Shown: positions 8,007-17,230 of the stretch, one piece after another | Numbering within the stretch: the first letter of the stretch is position 1 | How the letters are laid out: every line of letters begins with the position of its first letter | Assembly: GCF_000429405.1 (NCBI RefSeq) | Contig: NZ_AUBU01000002.1 | Location: 248,001 to 312,000 of the forward strand | Length of the DNA stretch: 64,000 nt | Source of the DNA: Algoriphagus marincola DSM 16067 | GTDB lineage: Bacteria; Bacteroidota; Bacteroidia; Cytophagales; Cyclobacteriaceae | Direction: 5' to 3' | The notes under the pieces: model-generated | The model's database searches: none | Seen by the model: the letters and a program-made list of their open reading frames with translations, nothing else | What the model was told of the DNA's origin: nothing | Translations under genes and position numbers: made by a program

Positions 8007-10103
8007 TTAGCTTTTCGCCTTTTCATCAGTCTCTGGTTCAGACTCAGACTCAGCAACAGAAACCTCTTTCTTGTCCTCAGCTTCTGAGGAAACCTCTTCA
8101 GATTTGGCTTTGATTTCAGCATCTTCTGCCATCTTTACCTCTTCTTTATTCTTGCCGTTAGTATAGGCTTGATAGGTAGTTTCTTTGGCAAATGGTCGCT
8201 TTCCGATTAGTTTCTCCAAATCAGACTGGAAAAGAATTTCTTTTTCGAGTAATTCTTTGGCCAAAGTCTCCAATTCTTCTCTTCGCTCTTTGAGCAAATC
8301 GAGCGTTCTATGGTAGGCAAATTCAATCAGTTTATGAACTTCCTGATCGATCATTTCAGCCGTAGCTTCGGAATAAGGCTTGGTCATTTTGTATCCGTCG
8401 CTCTTACTATCGTAGAAGGATACATTTCCCAATTTCTCATTCATACCATATACAGAAACGATGGAATAAGCCATTTTGGTGATACGTTCCAAGTCACTGA
8501 GTGCTCCTGTGGATATCTTGCCAAAGACAATCTCTTCTGCTGCACGTCCACCCAAGGTCATGCACATCTCATCAATCAGCTGTTCGGTCTGATACAGGAA
8601 CTGCTCTTTAGGCAAGTACTGCGCATAACCAAGTGCTGCTACACCTCGTGGTACGATGGATACTTTTACCAATGGATCAGCATGCTCTAGAAACCAACCT
8701 GCCACTGCGTGACCTGCTTCATGATAGGCTACGATTTTTTTCTCCTCAGGAGAGATGATCTTATTCTTTTTCTCCAGTCCGCCAATGACTCTGTCGATAG
8801 CATCTTGGAAGTCCTGCATGTCTACCGATTCCTTGTTTCTACGGGCAGCGATCAAAGCAGCCTCATTACAAACGTTGGCGATTTCAGCACCTGCAAAACC
8901 GGGAGTTTGAGCTGCTAATTTTTTAGCATCCACGTCTGTAGAGCTTTTGATTGGCTTCAAATGAACTTTGAAAATGGCCTCACGCCCTACGATATCCGGT
9001 TTGTCAATTGAGATTTGTCTATCAAAACGACCCGGTCGAAGCAATGCGCTATCCAATACATCAGGTCGGTTGGTGGCAGCTACGACAATCACACCGGAGT
9101 CTGTACCGAAGCCATCCATTTCCACCAACAAAGAGTTCAAGGTGTTTTCACGCTCGTCATTGGAACCAGGCATTTGGCCTTTTCCTCTAGATCGACCTAT
9201 CGCATCAATCTCGTCTATGAAGATGATACAAGGGGCTTTTTCTTTTGCTTGCTTGAACAAGTCTCTTACTCGAGCGGCACCGACTCCGACGAACATTTCC
9301 ACGAAGTCAGAACCAGAAAGGGTAAAGAAAGGGACACCGGCTTCCCCAGCCACCGCTTTTGCAAGAAGGGTCTTGCCAGTTCCTGGAGGGCCTACCAAAA
9401 GAGCACCCTTTGGGATTTTACCACCTAATTTGGTGAATTTTGAAGGGTTTTTAAGGAATTCTACGATCTCCTGAATTTCCTCTTTTGCCTCGTCTAGACC
9501 AGCCACATTATCAAATGTGATTTTGACTTTATTTTCTGCGTCAAAAAGTTGGGCTCTTGATTTTCCTACATTGAAGATTTGACCACCTGGCCCCGAAGGA
9601 CCTGCCATTCTTCTCATCATAAACCAGAAGAAGACAAACAGTAGCAATAAGAAGCCAAAGCTTCCAAACCAGGAAGTCCAATTTTCTTCTGTGGTTACAC
9701 TATATCCAATTCTATCTTCCGATGGGACACTTTCTTCCAAGGCATCAAAGTCAGTTGCAAACTTGTCCGAAGATGCTACTTGAAGTGAGTAGTGAGGACC
9801 ATTTGGGTTGAAAAATGAAGAGTTAGACTCCAATTCATTTTTATACTTGGGGTCATTCAGCGCTGCTGGCTTGAGGGTGATATCTACCCGGTCCATGTTT
9901 TTCACAATCATGACCTTGGCTACGTCACCACCATTGTACATATCTTCAAACCGCTTCTGGGTAACGTCTACGGTTGCGCCGCGCTGCTGTATCCAAGTCA
10001 GTCCGATCAAAACAACCACTGCCGCGACAATTAGCCATATTTGGAAATTGGGCTTCTGTGGTGGTTTGGGGACAAACTTCTTTTGCTTATTAGGTTCGCT
10101 CAT
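8007..10103 (-). CDS. ftsH: ATP-dependent zinc metalloprotease FtsH
   Basis: A 698-residue inner-membrane AAA protease that degrades membrane and short-lived cytoplasmic proteins. The order is a basic N-terminus, TM1 ([17 protein letters not shown]), a periplasmic domain, TM2 ([13 protein letters not shown]), Walker A GPPGTGKT (238-245), Walker [10 protein letters not shown], the second region of homology with NRPDVLD and RPGRFDR, and the zinc motif HEAGH (461-465) in the M41 domain. The C-terminal 50 residues form a highly acidic tail rich in Glu and Ser. It lies downstream of rsfS with a 67-base gap and is ended by the hairpin at 7951-7983. Confidence 0.98.
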   Translation of the reverse strand: MSEPNKQKKFVPKPPQKPNFQIWLIVAAVVVLIGLTWIQQRGATVDVTQKRFEDMYNGGDVAKVMIVKNMDRVDITLKPAALNDPKYKNELESNSSFFNPNGPHYSLQVASSDKFATDFDALEESVPSEDRIGYSVTTEENWTSWFGSFGFLLLLFVFFWFMMRRMAGPSGPGGQIFNVGKSRAQLFDAENKVKITFDNVAGLDEAKEEIQEIVEFLKNPSKFTKLGGKIPKGALLVGPPGTGKTLLAKAVAGEAGVPFFTLSGSDFVEMFVGVGAARVRDLFKQAKEKAPCIIFIDEIDAIGRSRGKGQMPGSNDERENTLNSLLVEMDGFGTDSGVIVVAATNRPDVLDSALLRPGRFDRQISIDKPDIVGREAIFKVHLKPIKSSTDVDAKKLAAQTPGFAGAEIANVCNEAALIAARRNKESVDMQDFQDAIDRVIGGLEKKNKIISPEEKKIVAYHEAGHAVAGWFLEHADPLVKVSIVPRGVAALGYAQYLPKEQFLYQTEQLIDEMCMTLGGRAAEEIVFGKISTGALSDLERITKMAYSIVSVYGMNEKLGNVSFYDSKSDGYKMTKPYSEATAEMIDQEVHKLIEFAYHRTLDLLKERREELETLAKELLEKEILFQSDLEKLIGKRPFAKETTYQAYTNGKNKEEVKMAEDAEIKAKSEEVSSEAEDKKEVSVAESESEPETDEKAKS

Positions 10104-10170
10104 TAGATTTTTTTGGTATTTCTATAAACTTATGGTAAAACGGAAAAGGGATAGTAAAGTTTGTTACCTA

Positions 10171-10521
10171 TCAATCATGAACCTTAGAAAGAACTGCGTC
10201 TCCCCAAAGGTCTTCTAATCCGTAGAATTCTCTTTTATCTTTTAGAAAAATGTGGGCTACTACATCCACATAATCTATCAATACCCATTGATTGTTGTTT
10301 TTGCCCTCTACCCGATAAGGTGAGGCTTCACCTGCTTTTGATACTTTCTCCTCAATTGAATCTGCAATTGCTTCCACTTGGGTGTCAGAATTGGCAGAGC
10401 AAATAACAAAAAAATCGCTTACGGTATTTTTAATATTTCTCAAATCCATCACAACGATGTCTATGGCTTTTTTATCATCCATTGCATCTGCGATGACTTG
10501 ACTTAACGCTTCTGCTGTCAT
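10171..10521 (-). CDS. rsfS: Ribosome silencing factor RsfS (Iojap family)
   Basis: A 116-residue protein that binds uL14 on the large ribosomal subunit and blocks subunit joining when nutrients are short. The family core is visible: VVMDLRNIKNTVSDFFVICSA, then DTQVEAIADSIEE, WVLIDYVDVVAHIF and REFYGLEDLWGDA. The length fits the family. It is divergent from birA, with 64 bases between the two starts, and upstream of ftsH in the same direction. The rsfS-ftsH order is common in Bacteroidota, so the two may share a transcript. Confidence 0.95.
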   Translation of the reverse strand: MTAEALSQVIADAMDDKKAIDIVVMDLRNIKNTVSDFFVICSANSDTQVEAIADSIEEKVSKAGEASPYRVEGKNNNQWVLIDYVDVVAHIFLKDKREFYGLEDLWGDAVLSKVHD

Positions 10522-10531
10522 ATTATTCGTT

Positions 10532-10539
10532 TAATTTTG
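10532..10539 (+). promoter_or_regulatory. Possible -7 element for birA
   Basis: TAATTTTG matches TANNTTTG and lies 46 bases before the birA ATG. No clear -33 TTG is seen. The sequence is T-rich, so chance is possible. Confidence 0.4.
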
Positions 10540-10585
10540 TCTTCGGTCTATAAAACTACCTGCTAAGAAGACAAACCATTTTAAA

Positions 10586-11362
10586 ATGTATAAAATTCTT
10601 GCCAATACGCTTTTTTTAGGAAAAGATATTCAATATCTGCCAGAGTGTCACTCTACCAATGACATTGCCTTCCAATTAGTCAGGAATCAGACTGCCCAGG
10701 AGGGAACGCTTGTAATTTGTAATCATCAGCAAGCAGGTAAAGGGCAGCGCGGTAATCACTGGGAGTCTGAACCAGGAAAAAACCTGACGTTTTCTCTGGT
10801 GTTAAAGCCGACGTTTTTGGATGCGTCCGAGCAATTTTATCTCAATATGGCGGTAAGCTGCGCAATTCGAAAGGTTCTTGCCGATTATTTTCCCTTGATT
10901 CAAATCAAATGGCCAAATGATTTGATTATCGCTCAAAGTGGAAAAATAGGTGGAGTCCTAATTGAAAATAGTATAGGTAAGTCAGGTTGGGAAGTGGCAG
11001 TAGTAGGCATAGGCTTGAATATCAATCAGACCGATTTTGGCTCAGGAAAAGCGGTCTCACTGAAAAAGCTGACAAGTTTAGATTATTCGCTGCAAGAACT
11101 TCTGCGTCTGCTTGTGACTCAGCTTGAGCAGTATTATTTGTTTCTTCGCAAAAGAAAATTCGCTCAAATTCAAACAGAATACCTTTCCAATTTATTTCTC
11201 TATCAGGAGTGGGCAAACTTTGAAGGTGAAAGTGGTCCCTTTGAGGGGAAAATCATTGCAGTGCAAGCAGATGGTAAACTTGAGATGGAATTGCAAGGAG
11301 GAATCACGAAGTCTTTTGATTTTCAGACTATTCGCTTTCCAGACTATTCAAAGCCATTTTAG
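10586..11362 (+). CDS. birA: Biotin-[acetyl-CoA-carboxylase] ligase
   Basis: A 258-residue biotin protein ligase that makes biotinyl-AMP and transfers biotin to the carrier lysine of acetyl-CoA carboxylase and related enzymes. Motifs are ECHSTND, AGKGQRGNHW (the adenylate-binding loop, GRGRRG in E. coli), IKWPNDLII and KIGGVLIEN. The C-terminal SH3-like domain is present (YQEWANFEG, then ITKSFDFQTI). It lacks the N-terminal winged helix of E. coli BirA, so it is a class I (non-repressor) ligase. It sits just before the ahcY promoter, with its stop codon 18 bases upstream of that -7 element. Confidence 0.95.
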   Translation: MYKILANTLFLGKDIQYLPECHSTNDIAFQLVRNQTAQEGTLVICNHQQAGKGQRGNHWESEPGKNLTFSLVLKPTFLDASEQFYLNMAVSCAIRKVLADYFPLIQIKWPNDLIIAQSGKIGGVLIENSIGKSGWEVAVVGIGLNINQTDFGSGKAVSLKKLTSLDYSLQELLRLLVTQLEQYYLFLRKRKFAQIQTEYLSNLFLYQEWANFEGESGPFEGKIIAVQADGKLEMELQGGITKSFDFQTIRFPDYSKPF

Positions 11363-11380
11363 ATTGCGGGATTTATGCGG

Positions 11381-11389
11381 TACCTTTGC
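11381..11389 (+). promoter_or_regulatory. Bacteroidota -7 element for ahcY
   Basis: TACCTTTGC is an exact TANNTTTG match, 39 bases before the ahcY ATG and in the gap after birA. A TTG at -33 is missing; the sequence there is ATTTTA. Confidence 0.6.
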
Positions 11390-11427
11390 AAAAGTTTTAG
11401 CAAATCAAACTATAATCATTTATAACT

Positions 11428-12747
11428 ATGTCAGAGATTCAATCTGAAAAATTTATCCAATACAAAGTAAAAGACATTTCTCTTGCTGATTGGGGACGTA
11501 AAGAAATCAAACTTGCAGAGTCAGAGATGCCAGGATTGATGGCGCTTCGTGAAGAGTATGGTGCTTCCAAGCCTTTGAAAGGGGCAAGAATCGCTGGATG
11601 TCTTCACATGACTATCCAAACTGCTGTATTGATCGAAACCCTCGTTGAGCTTGGGGCAGAAGTCACTTGGTCTTCTTGTAACATTTTTTCTACGCAAGAT
11701 CATGCTGCTGCAGCGATCGCTGCTGCCGGAATTCAGGTTTATGCTTGGAAAGGTATGACTGCTGAGGAGTTTGACTGGTGTATCGAGCAGACTTTGTTTT
11801 TCGGAGAAGAGAAACAGCCATTGAATATGATTTTGGATGATGGTGGCGACCTGACTAACATGGTTTTGGATAACTATCCTGAACTAGTGGCTGGAATCAA
11901 AGGATTATCTGAAGAAACTACTACTGGTGTTCACAGACTTTATGAGCGTATGAAAAATGGCACCTTGCCACTTCCTGCGATCAATGTGAACGACTCGGTA
12001 ACCAAGTCTAAATTTGACAATAAGTACGGATGTAAAGAGTCTTTGGTAGATGCTATTCGTCGTGCTACTGATGTGATGATGGCTGGAAAAGTAGCCGTTG
12101 TAGCAGGATATGGTGATGTAGGAAAAGGATCCGCAGCTTCTCTTCGTGGAGCTGGAGCAAGGGTAATTGTTACCGAAATCGATCCAATTTGTGCTTTGCA
12201 GGCTGCTATGGATGGTTTTGCTGTAAAGAAGATGGTAGATGCAGTGAAAGAAGCTGATATCGTAGTTACTGCTACCGGTAATAAGGATATCATCACTGGA
12301 GAGCATTTTAAAGCAATGCGTGACAAAACGATCGTGTGTAACATCGGCCACTTTGACAATGAAATTGATATGGCCTGGTTGAATAAAAACTATGGACATA
12401 CTAAGTCTGTCATCAAGCCACAGGTAGATCTTTACAACCTCGATGGAAATGACTTGATCATTCTTGCAGAAGGTCGTTTGGTAAACTTGGGATGCGCAAC
12501 AGGCCACCCTTCATTTGTAATGTCTAACTCATTCACCAATCAAACTTTGGCACAGCTTGAGTTGTGGACTAAGACTGACGAATATCAGCCAGGTGTTTAC
12601 GTTCTTCCAAAGCATCTTGATGAAAAAGTTGCAGCCCTGCACCTTTCAAAGTTAGGAGTAGAGCTAGATACTTTATCAAAAGATCAAGCAGAATATATCG
12701 GTGTCGAGGTACAAGGGCCATTCAAGCCAGAGTACTACAGATATTAA
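11428..12747 (+). CDS. ahcY: Adenosylhomocysteinase
   Basis: A 439-residue NAD-dependent enzyme that splits S-adenosylhomocysteine into adenosine and homocysteine, relieving product inhibition of methyltransferases. The substrate domain shows [38 protein letters not shown] and DDGGDLTNM. The NAD-binding loop is [35 protein letters not shown] and the C-terminal [10 protein letters not shown]...FKPEYYRY are typical. The length fits the bacterial form with few insertions. It has its own promoter element and a strong terminator, so it is probably monocistronic and well expressed. Confidence 0.98.
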   Translation: MSEIQSEKFIQYKVKDISLADWGRKEIKLAESEMPGLMALREEYGASKPLKGARIAGCLHMTIQTAVLIETLVELGAEVTWSSCNIFSTQDHAAAAIAAAGIQVYAWKGMTAEEFDWCIEQTLFFGEEKQPLNMILDDGGDLTNMVLDNYPELVAGIKGLSEETTTGVHRLYERMKNGTLPLPAINVNDSVTKSKFDNKYGCKESLVDAIRRATDVMMAGKVAVVAGYGDVGKGSAASLRGAGARVIVTEIDPICALQAAMDGFAVKKMVDAVKEADIVVTATGNKDIITGEHFKAMRDKTIVCNIGHFDNEIDMAWLNKNYGHTKSVIKPQVDLYNLDGNDLIILAEGRLVNLGCATGHPSFVMSNSFTNQTLAQLELWTKTDEYQPGVYVLPKHLDEKVAALHLSKLGVELDTLSKDQAEYIGVEVQGPFKPEYYRY

Positions 12748-12765
12748 TCAACGATCTAATTTTTG

Positions 12766-12797
12766 AAACCCGAAAGCCTCAGCCTTCGGGTTTTTTT
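12766..12797 (+). terminator. Rho-independent terminator of ahcY
   Basis: AAACCCGAA (12766-12774) pairs with TTCGGGTTT (12785-12793), followed by more T. The T-run overlaps the last codon of the convergent lipoprotein gene. Confidence 0.9.
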
Positions 12798-13593
12798 ATG
12801 GCCTTAATTGTAGTGTTCTGCCATCTGGGAGGAGAACATCAACCTGCGTCTGGCAGGAATCCAAAGGTGTATATGTCAATGAGTGCCTGAGATTTTCGTT
12901 TCCTCTCGTTACCTCCCAAAGCTCTGCAGCAGAATCTGCCAATCTGCTATTACCGCTTAAAAAGCATGTGAAATTAGCAATACGGTCAGCTTGCAAGCTC
13001 ATTTTTATGCTTCGTCCGGCAGGATTAAGTCCTTGCATACTTCCTCTGGAAACTATTTCTGACAAGGAAAAACCATTCAGTAGCTGTTGGTGATTGAAGC
13101 TGCCCGAAAGCGTAGAGTTCAATTCATTTGAAGTGGTAATTGATAGCCCGTCAAATTCCTCACGGATATTTCGAAGGGAGGTAAAAGTAAATGACCTTTT
13201 ACCCTCAATTTCCCAATCCCGATAACTATAGCCCTCATAGGCTAAGGACCAAGTGGCCTGAATAGAACCAGAGACAGGGAACTGCAGAATTAATTTTCCA
13301 GATCGTACAGACTCGCCTTCTTCACAGCCGGAGCTAAAATTGAGGATTACGGTGCCTTCCGTGCTATTGACGGATATTTCAGGGCATCCTGGCAGGGTAT
13401 CACTTTCTATATTTTGATAAGAATTGAAGCTGATCATTGCAAAAAAGAGACTTTCACCCCATGCTTCCGAAATGGTTAAAAATTGGTTGGCTTCTTGGGT
13501 CAAATCAGTTCGGATAGTCCGTTCTGCATCCTCCTGACAAGAAAACAAGCCAAGTGCTGCTAAAGGAAAAAGGAGAATTAAAATACGTTTCAT
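12796..13593 (-). CDS. Lipoprotein of unknown function
   Basis: 265 residues from ATG 13593, which puts the signal peptide at the N-terminus (MKRILILLFPLAALGLFSC, lipobox LFSC, lipidated Cys19). An upstream in-frame ATG at 13626 would add 11 basic residues. The mature part is rich in beta strands, Ser and Thr (for example GSIQATWSLAYEGYSYRDWEIEG), with no enzyme motif. It is probably anchored in the outer or inner membrane facing the periplasm. I do not recognise the family. It converges on ahcY and has no operon partner. Confidence 0.8.
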   Translation of the reverse strand: MKRILILLFPLAALGLFSCQEDAERTIRTDLTQEANQFLTISEAWGESLFFAMISFNSYQNIESDTLPGCPEISVNSTEGTVILNFSSGCEEGESVRSGKLILQFPVSGSIQATWSLAYEGYSYRDWEIEGKRSFTFTSLRNIREEFDGLSITTSNELNSTLSGSFNHQQLLNGFSLSEIVSRGSMQGLNPAGRSIKMSLQADRIANFTCFLSGNSRLADSAAELWEVTRGNENLRHSLTYTPLDSCQTQVDVLLPDGRTLQLRP

Positions 13594-13754
13594 TTTCAGC
13601 GATACTCTTTTCTGTATTGTTTTCAAATATTGGGCCTGATGACTATCTTGTTTGGATTTTATTTTGGATTTCGATCTTCTGAGGATCGTATTTTAAAAGA
13701 ACCTTCTAAAAATAAATCAAGAGACAGTCTAACCCAAAAACATAAATTTTCGAC

Positions 13755-14627
13755 ATGAATTTCAATGAAGGAATGCTTCGTGAAGGGGCACTTAAAGGTA
13801 AAAATATTTTGGTCACGGGCGGAGGAACTGGCTTGGGTAGATCAATGGGGAGTTATTTTCTAGAATTGGGTGCAAACCTGATCATCACTTCCCGAAAACT
13901 AGATGTGCTCAAACAAACAGCCGAAGAGATGATGGCAGAAAAAGGAGGGAAAGTACTGCCTCTTGCCTGCGATGTGCGGGATATAGAGCAAGTTGAGCAG
14001 ATGTGGAAAGATGCTACCGAGGCTTTTGGAACCATCCATGTCGTCTTGAATAATGCAGCAGGTAATTTTATCAGCCCGACAGAGCGACTCTCCACCAATG
14101 CCTTTAATACAGTTCTTGATATCGTTCTCAAAGGAACTTCACAGGTGACACTTAACGCTGGTAAGGACTGGATCGCCAAAAAGCAGGCCGGGACATTTTT
14201 GAATATAGTTACAACATATGCTTGGACAGGTTCTGGCTATGTGGTTCCATCAGCAGCGGCAAAGGCTGGAGTATTGGCAATGACTAGATCCCTTGCTGTG
14301 GAATGGGCCAAATACGGAATCCGATCAAATGCCATCGCACCTGGACCATTCCCTACTGAGGGAGCTTGGAGTAGGTTATTGCCAGGAGACTTGGTGAAAA
14401 AGTTTGATCCTGCCAAAAAAGTACCTGTTGGAAGAGTAGGGGAGCACCAGGAGTTAGCAAACCTTGCAGCCTATTTGGTTTCGGATTTTTCGAGCTATGT
14501 CAATGGCGAAGTGATGACTATTGATGGAGGAGAATGGCTAAAAGGAGCCGGGGAATTCAACAATTTGGATATGATTCCTCAGGAAATGTGGGATATGCTA
14601 GAAGCGAGTCGCGGAAAAAAGGGATGA
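13755..14627 (+). CDS. SDR oxidoreductase, DECR1-type 2,4-dienoyl-CoA reductase
   Basis: A 290-residue short-chain dehydrogenase. The cofactor loop is TGGGTGLGRSMG (21-32), with LACDVRD and LNNAAGNF following. It lacks the usual YxxxK Tyr. Instead N104, Y155, S166 and K170 line up with the Asn148, Tyr199, Ser210 and Lys214 catalytic set of human mitochondrial 2,4-dienoyl-CoA reductase. The tail GEFNNLDMIPQEMWDML also fits DECR1. This suggests NADPH-dependent reduction of 2,4-dienoyl-CoA during oxidation of polyunsaturated fatty acids. It is alone in its transcript, far from the enoyl-CoA hydratase at 62.5 kb. Function is assigned from the residue pattern. Confidence 0.82.
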   Translation: MNFNEGMLREGALKGKNILVTGGGTGLGRSMGSYFLELGANLIITSRKLDVLKQTAEEMMAEKGGKVLPLACDVRDIEQVEQMWKDATEAFGTIHVVLNNAAGNFISPTERLSTNAFNTVLDIVLKGTSQVTLNAGKDWIAKKQAGTFLNIVTTYAWTGSGYVVPSAAAKAGVLAMTRSLAVEWAKYGIRSNAIAPGPFPTEGAWSRLLPGDLVKKFDPAKKVPVGRVGEHQELANLAAYLVSDFSSYVNGEVMTIDGGEWLKGAGEFNNLDMIPQEMWDMLEASRGKKG

Positions 14628-14648
14628 GCCCCAAGGTGATTTGGGGCT
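14627..14648 (+). terminator. Hairpin after the SDR gene
   Basis: AGCCCCAA (14627-14634) pairs with TTGGGGCT (14641-14648) across a 6-base loop, starting at the stop codon. No T-run follows, so intrinsic termination would be weak. Confidence 0.5.
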
Positions 14649-14687
14649 ATCTGAAAGCAAAATGGAAAATCAGAAATCTTTAAGGTC

Positions 14688-15749
14688 TCATTCTAAAGAA
14701 GAGTCAGCATCGCTTGTCTCTTCTTTGAAAGCCTTTTGTTGATTGACAGATTCTTTGATGCTCTTTTTTAGAGCTGAATCTAGCATGGAAGTTTCTTTCT
14801 TTAATAATTCGACCAATCGGCGTGATTCTAGCGATTGTTGTTCTATTTCTAGAATATCAATAAGTCCGATAATATTTGCTACTCTGGCTCGGAGGGTGTG
14901 AGACTGCTGAAAAGCTAAGTCTTTCAAAAAGTAATGATGTTCTTTCAACCAGATTTCCTGTTTTTTTCGCTCACTGATATCAATGATGATTCCTTGAATC
15001 TGTTTGGGTTTTCCCGCTTTGTCCCATTGAGTTGTTTTACCAAATCCCACAACCCAAATGATTTGCTCACGCTTGGAAATCAATCGAAACTCCCTTTTAA
15101 AAGGGATACTGCCGGTTGATTTGAAATGCTGAATTAAGTCTGATCGCAATTGGGAAAAGTCATCTTGATGGATATGCTTCTCCCAAGCTATTTTTCCCAC
15201 CTGGTCAATTTCTTCTTCCGAATACCCAAGGGTCTGAGCAAGTCCTGAACTGATGGTATTGGATTGTTCGAATGGATTGAAATCCCAAAACCCAAGAAGT
15301 TTATTTTCTAGAAGACTATCCAAAAATTCATGAGGACGGTCTGTTCCATCCATGTATTCGCCCAATGCAAGATTGTAGGGTTTTTGGCTATCCACAGGAT
15401 GACCGATCCCTAGGCAAGTCCCAAAATCATCTGAAATAAAGAAGAACTCCCACTTTGTCTTTAATAAAGTTTGATCGGGATAGTTTATTTTCTGGAGCTC
15501 TACAAAAAATGATTGATGGTGGTTTTGCCAGGCTTTTATGCGATTATTTTCATATTTTAACCAGTCGGATGACAGGAAGCAATCGGCGAAAACCATTGGT
15601 TTTTTCGATTGATCAAAAAGTGAAGGAACTGGACCTATCCCCGAATCACTGGAAAGGACTTTTCCCTCTCGATCCAAAGTGACTTGCATCAAGTATTCTG
15701 AGGCAATGGCTAGTTGAGCCATGAGATTAAGTCCGTCCAAATTCTTCAT
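14688..15749 (-). CDS. PAS-domain protein with DHp-like helix and no ATPase domain
   Basis: 353 residues from ATG 15749; a longer start at 15800 would lie upstream of the promoter at 15767-15800. The first 170 residues form a poorly conserved PAS-like region. A PAS domain of the PAS_3 type follows (GFWDFNPFEQ, then IQGIIIDISERKKQE). Next comes a helix resembling the H-box of histidine kinases (FQQSHTLRARVANIIGLIDIL), including a candidate phospho-His. The chain then ends in about 50 charged residues, with no N, G1 or G2 boxes. It may be a phosphotransfer or decoy partner for other kinases; this is inference. It is divergent from the HD hydrolase gene. Confidence 0.8.
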   Translation of the reverse strand: MKNLDGLNLMAQLAIASEYLMQVTLDREGKVLSSDSGIGPVPSLFDQSKKPMVFADCFLSSDWLKYENNRIKAWQNHHQSFFVELQKINYPDQTLLKTKWEFFFISDDFGTCLGIGHPVDSQKPYNLALGEYMDGTDRPHEFLDSLLENKLLGFWDFNPFEQSNTISSGLAQTLGYSEEEIDQVGKIAWEKHIHQDDFSQLRSDLIQHFKSTGSIPFKREFRLISKREQIIWVVGFGKTTQWDKAGKPKQIQGIIIDISERKKQEIWLKEHHYFLKDLAFQQSHTLRARVANIIGLIDILEIEQQSLESRRLVELLKKETSMLDSALKKSIKESVNQQKAFKEETSDADSSLE

Positions 15750-15766
15750 TGTACTAAAAGCATACG

Positions 15767-15800
15767 CAAAAGTAGATAAAAAACATAAATTATATTGCAA
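15767..15800 (-). promoter_or_regulatory. Bacteroidota promoter for the PAS gene
   Basis: On the minus strand, TTG (15800-15798), a 23-base spacer and TACTTTTG (15774-15767) match TTG-N17-23-TANNTTTG. The transcript start would be near 15760, giving a very short leader before ATG 15749. Confidence 0.55.
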
Positions 15801-15822
15801 AATACATTTAAAATTATTTGAA

Positions 15823-16431
15823 ATGTCAAATATTGATTTAAACCTCGGAAGGTCTGAGTTTGGGAACCCTGAAAATGTTGGAAATGTACTCCCTAAGAGT
15901 GAAGCCTTTGAATTATTGAATAGCTGGGTTAAAAATGAAAAATTGATTGTTCATATGCGGCAAGTGGCTCATCTTATGAAGTCTTATGCCAAGGAAAAAG
16001 GGTATGATGAATCAACTCAATATCGCTGGTTTTTGGCGGGACTTCTTCATGATGCTGATTGGGATCAGTGGCCTGATTTACATTGCAAGAAAATAATCGA
16101 AGAACTTGAGTCACGTCAGGTTGATCCGGAGATTATCCGCGCAATCGCCTCTCATGGACCCAGGTATTTTGGGGTAGAGCCAAAAAGTGAAATGGACAAG
16201 ATGCTCTATGCTTTTGATGAGCTCAGTGGGTTTGTTCATGCCTATTCGCTCATGCGCCCCACAGGCTATGAGGGTATGGAAATCAAAGGGGTGAAAAAGC
16301 GATTGAAGGATAAGACATTTGCCGCTCAAGTGAGCCGAGAAGACATCAGAGATGGCTCAGATCGAGCTGGCATGAGTGTGGAGGAGCTGATACAGTTTGT
16401 GATTGATAATCAACCCGATGCCTTAAACTAG
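15823..16431 (+). CDS. HD-domain phosphohydrolase
   Basis: 202 residues from ATG 15823; the frame extends upstream to 15721, but that stretch overlaps the divergent PAS gene and its promoter. The metal motif of the HD superfamily is present: HMRQVAHLMKSY gives the first His, LAGLLHDADWDQWP the HD pair, IASHGPRYF a further His, and MLYAFDELSGF the last Asp. It resembles the small predicted hydrolases (HDIG type) seen across Bacteroidota. The substrate, probably a nucleotide or phosphoester, is unknown. The convergent DUF4494 gene ends 10 bases downstream. Confidence 0.85.
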   Translation: MSNIDLNLGRSEFGNPENVGNVLPKSEAFELLNSWVKNEKLIVHMRQVAHLMKSYAKEKGYDESTQYRWFLAGLLHDADWDQWPDLHCKKIIEELESRQVDPEIIRAIASHGPRYFGVEPKSEMDKMLYAFDELSGFVHAYSLMRPTGYEGMEIKGVKKRLKDKTFAAQVSREDIRDGSDRAGMSVEELIQFVIDNQPDALN

Positions 16432-16441
16432 AAGAGGAGAA

Positions 16442-16933
16442 TTAATCCTCCTCTTCTTGATTAACTGGTCTGAAATTCCCTTCTTGAAGTGGCTCGGACT
16501 CCAATTCGGAATCATAGTTGAATACTTCCACGATAGGGCTTTCGGTGATGTCTGGCACCCGAAAGCTCACTAGCATATTGCTCAAACTTTCTTGAATCCT
16601 TTCGTAGGCTTGTTTGACATCCTCAGCGGTAACTATCATGTATTGGGTTACCTTTTTTTCCTTTCCACTATCCCCATCTGCTACTAGGTAAGTGATTTTA
16701 CATTTGTGCCAGATATCCGCATCCTCATAGAAAAATACATCTACGATATTGCTTTTGCTGATACCTGTGACCTGAAAGTCTCCCCGAATCTGGGATCCTA
16801 GTCTATCATATAAAATTGCTTCAGCCTCCGTGAAGGATACCGCATCTACCAAATATTGCTCGGAGATGCTTTTGAGAAGGCCTTGCTCATTTTCTTTGGC
16901 GTATTTTACTTTACACAAAAACCACGTTCTCAT
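16442..16933 (-). CDS. DUF4494 domain protein
   Basis: 163 residues from ATG 16933, where the conserved family start MRTWFLCKVKY begins; an in-frame ATG at 16966 adds 11 unrelated residues. The protein continues SEQYLVDAVSFTEAEA, then GDFQVTGISKSNIVDVF and KVTQYMIVTAEDVKQAYERI, typical of DUF4494, a small cytoplasmic family found mainly in Bacteroidota. Its function is not known. It has no signal peptide and a highly acidic C-terminus. A promoter match at 16997-17029 suggests it is transcribed alone. Confidence 0.88.
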   Translation of the reverse strand: MRTWFLCKVKYAKENEQGLLKSISEQYLVDAVSFTEAEAILYDRLGSQIRGDFQVTGISKSNIVDVFFYEDADIWHKCKITYLVADGDSGKEKKVTQYMIVTAEDVKQAYERIQESLSNMLVSFRVPDITESPIVEVFNYDSELESEPLQEGNFRPVNQEEED

Positions 16934-16996
16934 CTTATTCTCATTTAGACTGTGAAAGTACAGCATATCATTAAATAGTCCATGAGATCAGTTGGT

Positions 16997-17029
16997 CAAA
17001 TCTAGATTATATGAAAAGGCTTTTTTCAA
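16997..17029 (-). promoter_or_regulatory. Bacteroidota promoter for the DUF4494 gene
   Basis: On the minus strand, TTG (17029-17027), a 22-base spacer and TAGATTTG (17004-16997) match the consensus. It leaves an untranslated leader of roughly 55 bases before ATG 16933. Confidence 0.5.
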
Positions 17030-17103
17030 GTTTTTGATGCTCAGTACTTTCGGAGTTAAATTTTTTCATTGGTTGAAAAATTTTAACTTTTCATGAAATC
17101 GAG

Positions 17104-17122
17104 CCTACCTTCCGCAGGCAGG
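17104..17122. repeat. GC-rich imperfect palindrome, REP-like
   Basis: CCTACCT, loop TCCGC, AGGCAGG: six of seven base pairs form. It is much richer in GC than the AT-rich gap around it. I saw no second copy in the window. It looks like the short dispersed palindromes found in intergenic DNA of many bacteria. Confidence 0.45.
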
Positions 17123-17150
17123 TATAACGTACTCATCAAACAGAGGGATG

Positions 17151-17166
17151 CCCCGATGGATCGGAG
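17151..17166. repeat. Short inverted repeat CCGAT-GG-ATCGG
   Basis: CCGAT and ATCGG flank two bases (17153-17164), preceded by GATGCC. It lies 30 bases from the GC-rich palindrome in the same gap before the patatin gene, and may belong to the same repeat remnant. Confidence 0.35.
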
Positions 17167-17230
17167 AATTTATGCGAGATTCCATGTGGCCTTTGAAAAT
17201 CAAATTGTAAACACATGAATATCCAACACT

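Noticed and set aside
8968-9474. 168-codon open frame antisense to ftsH
   Set aside because: It covers the AAA+ core of ftsH on the other strand and shows low-complexity Ser/Pro/Arg content typical of a shadow frame.
11905-12507. 200-codon open frame antisense to ahcY
   Set aside because: It is a shadow of the strongly conserved ahcY coding sequence; its translation is rich in Ser, His and Cys with no family pattern.
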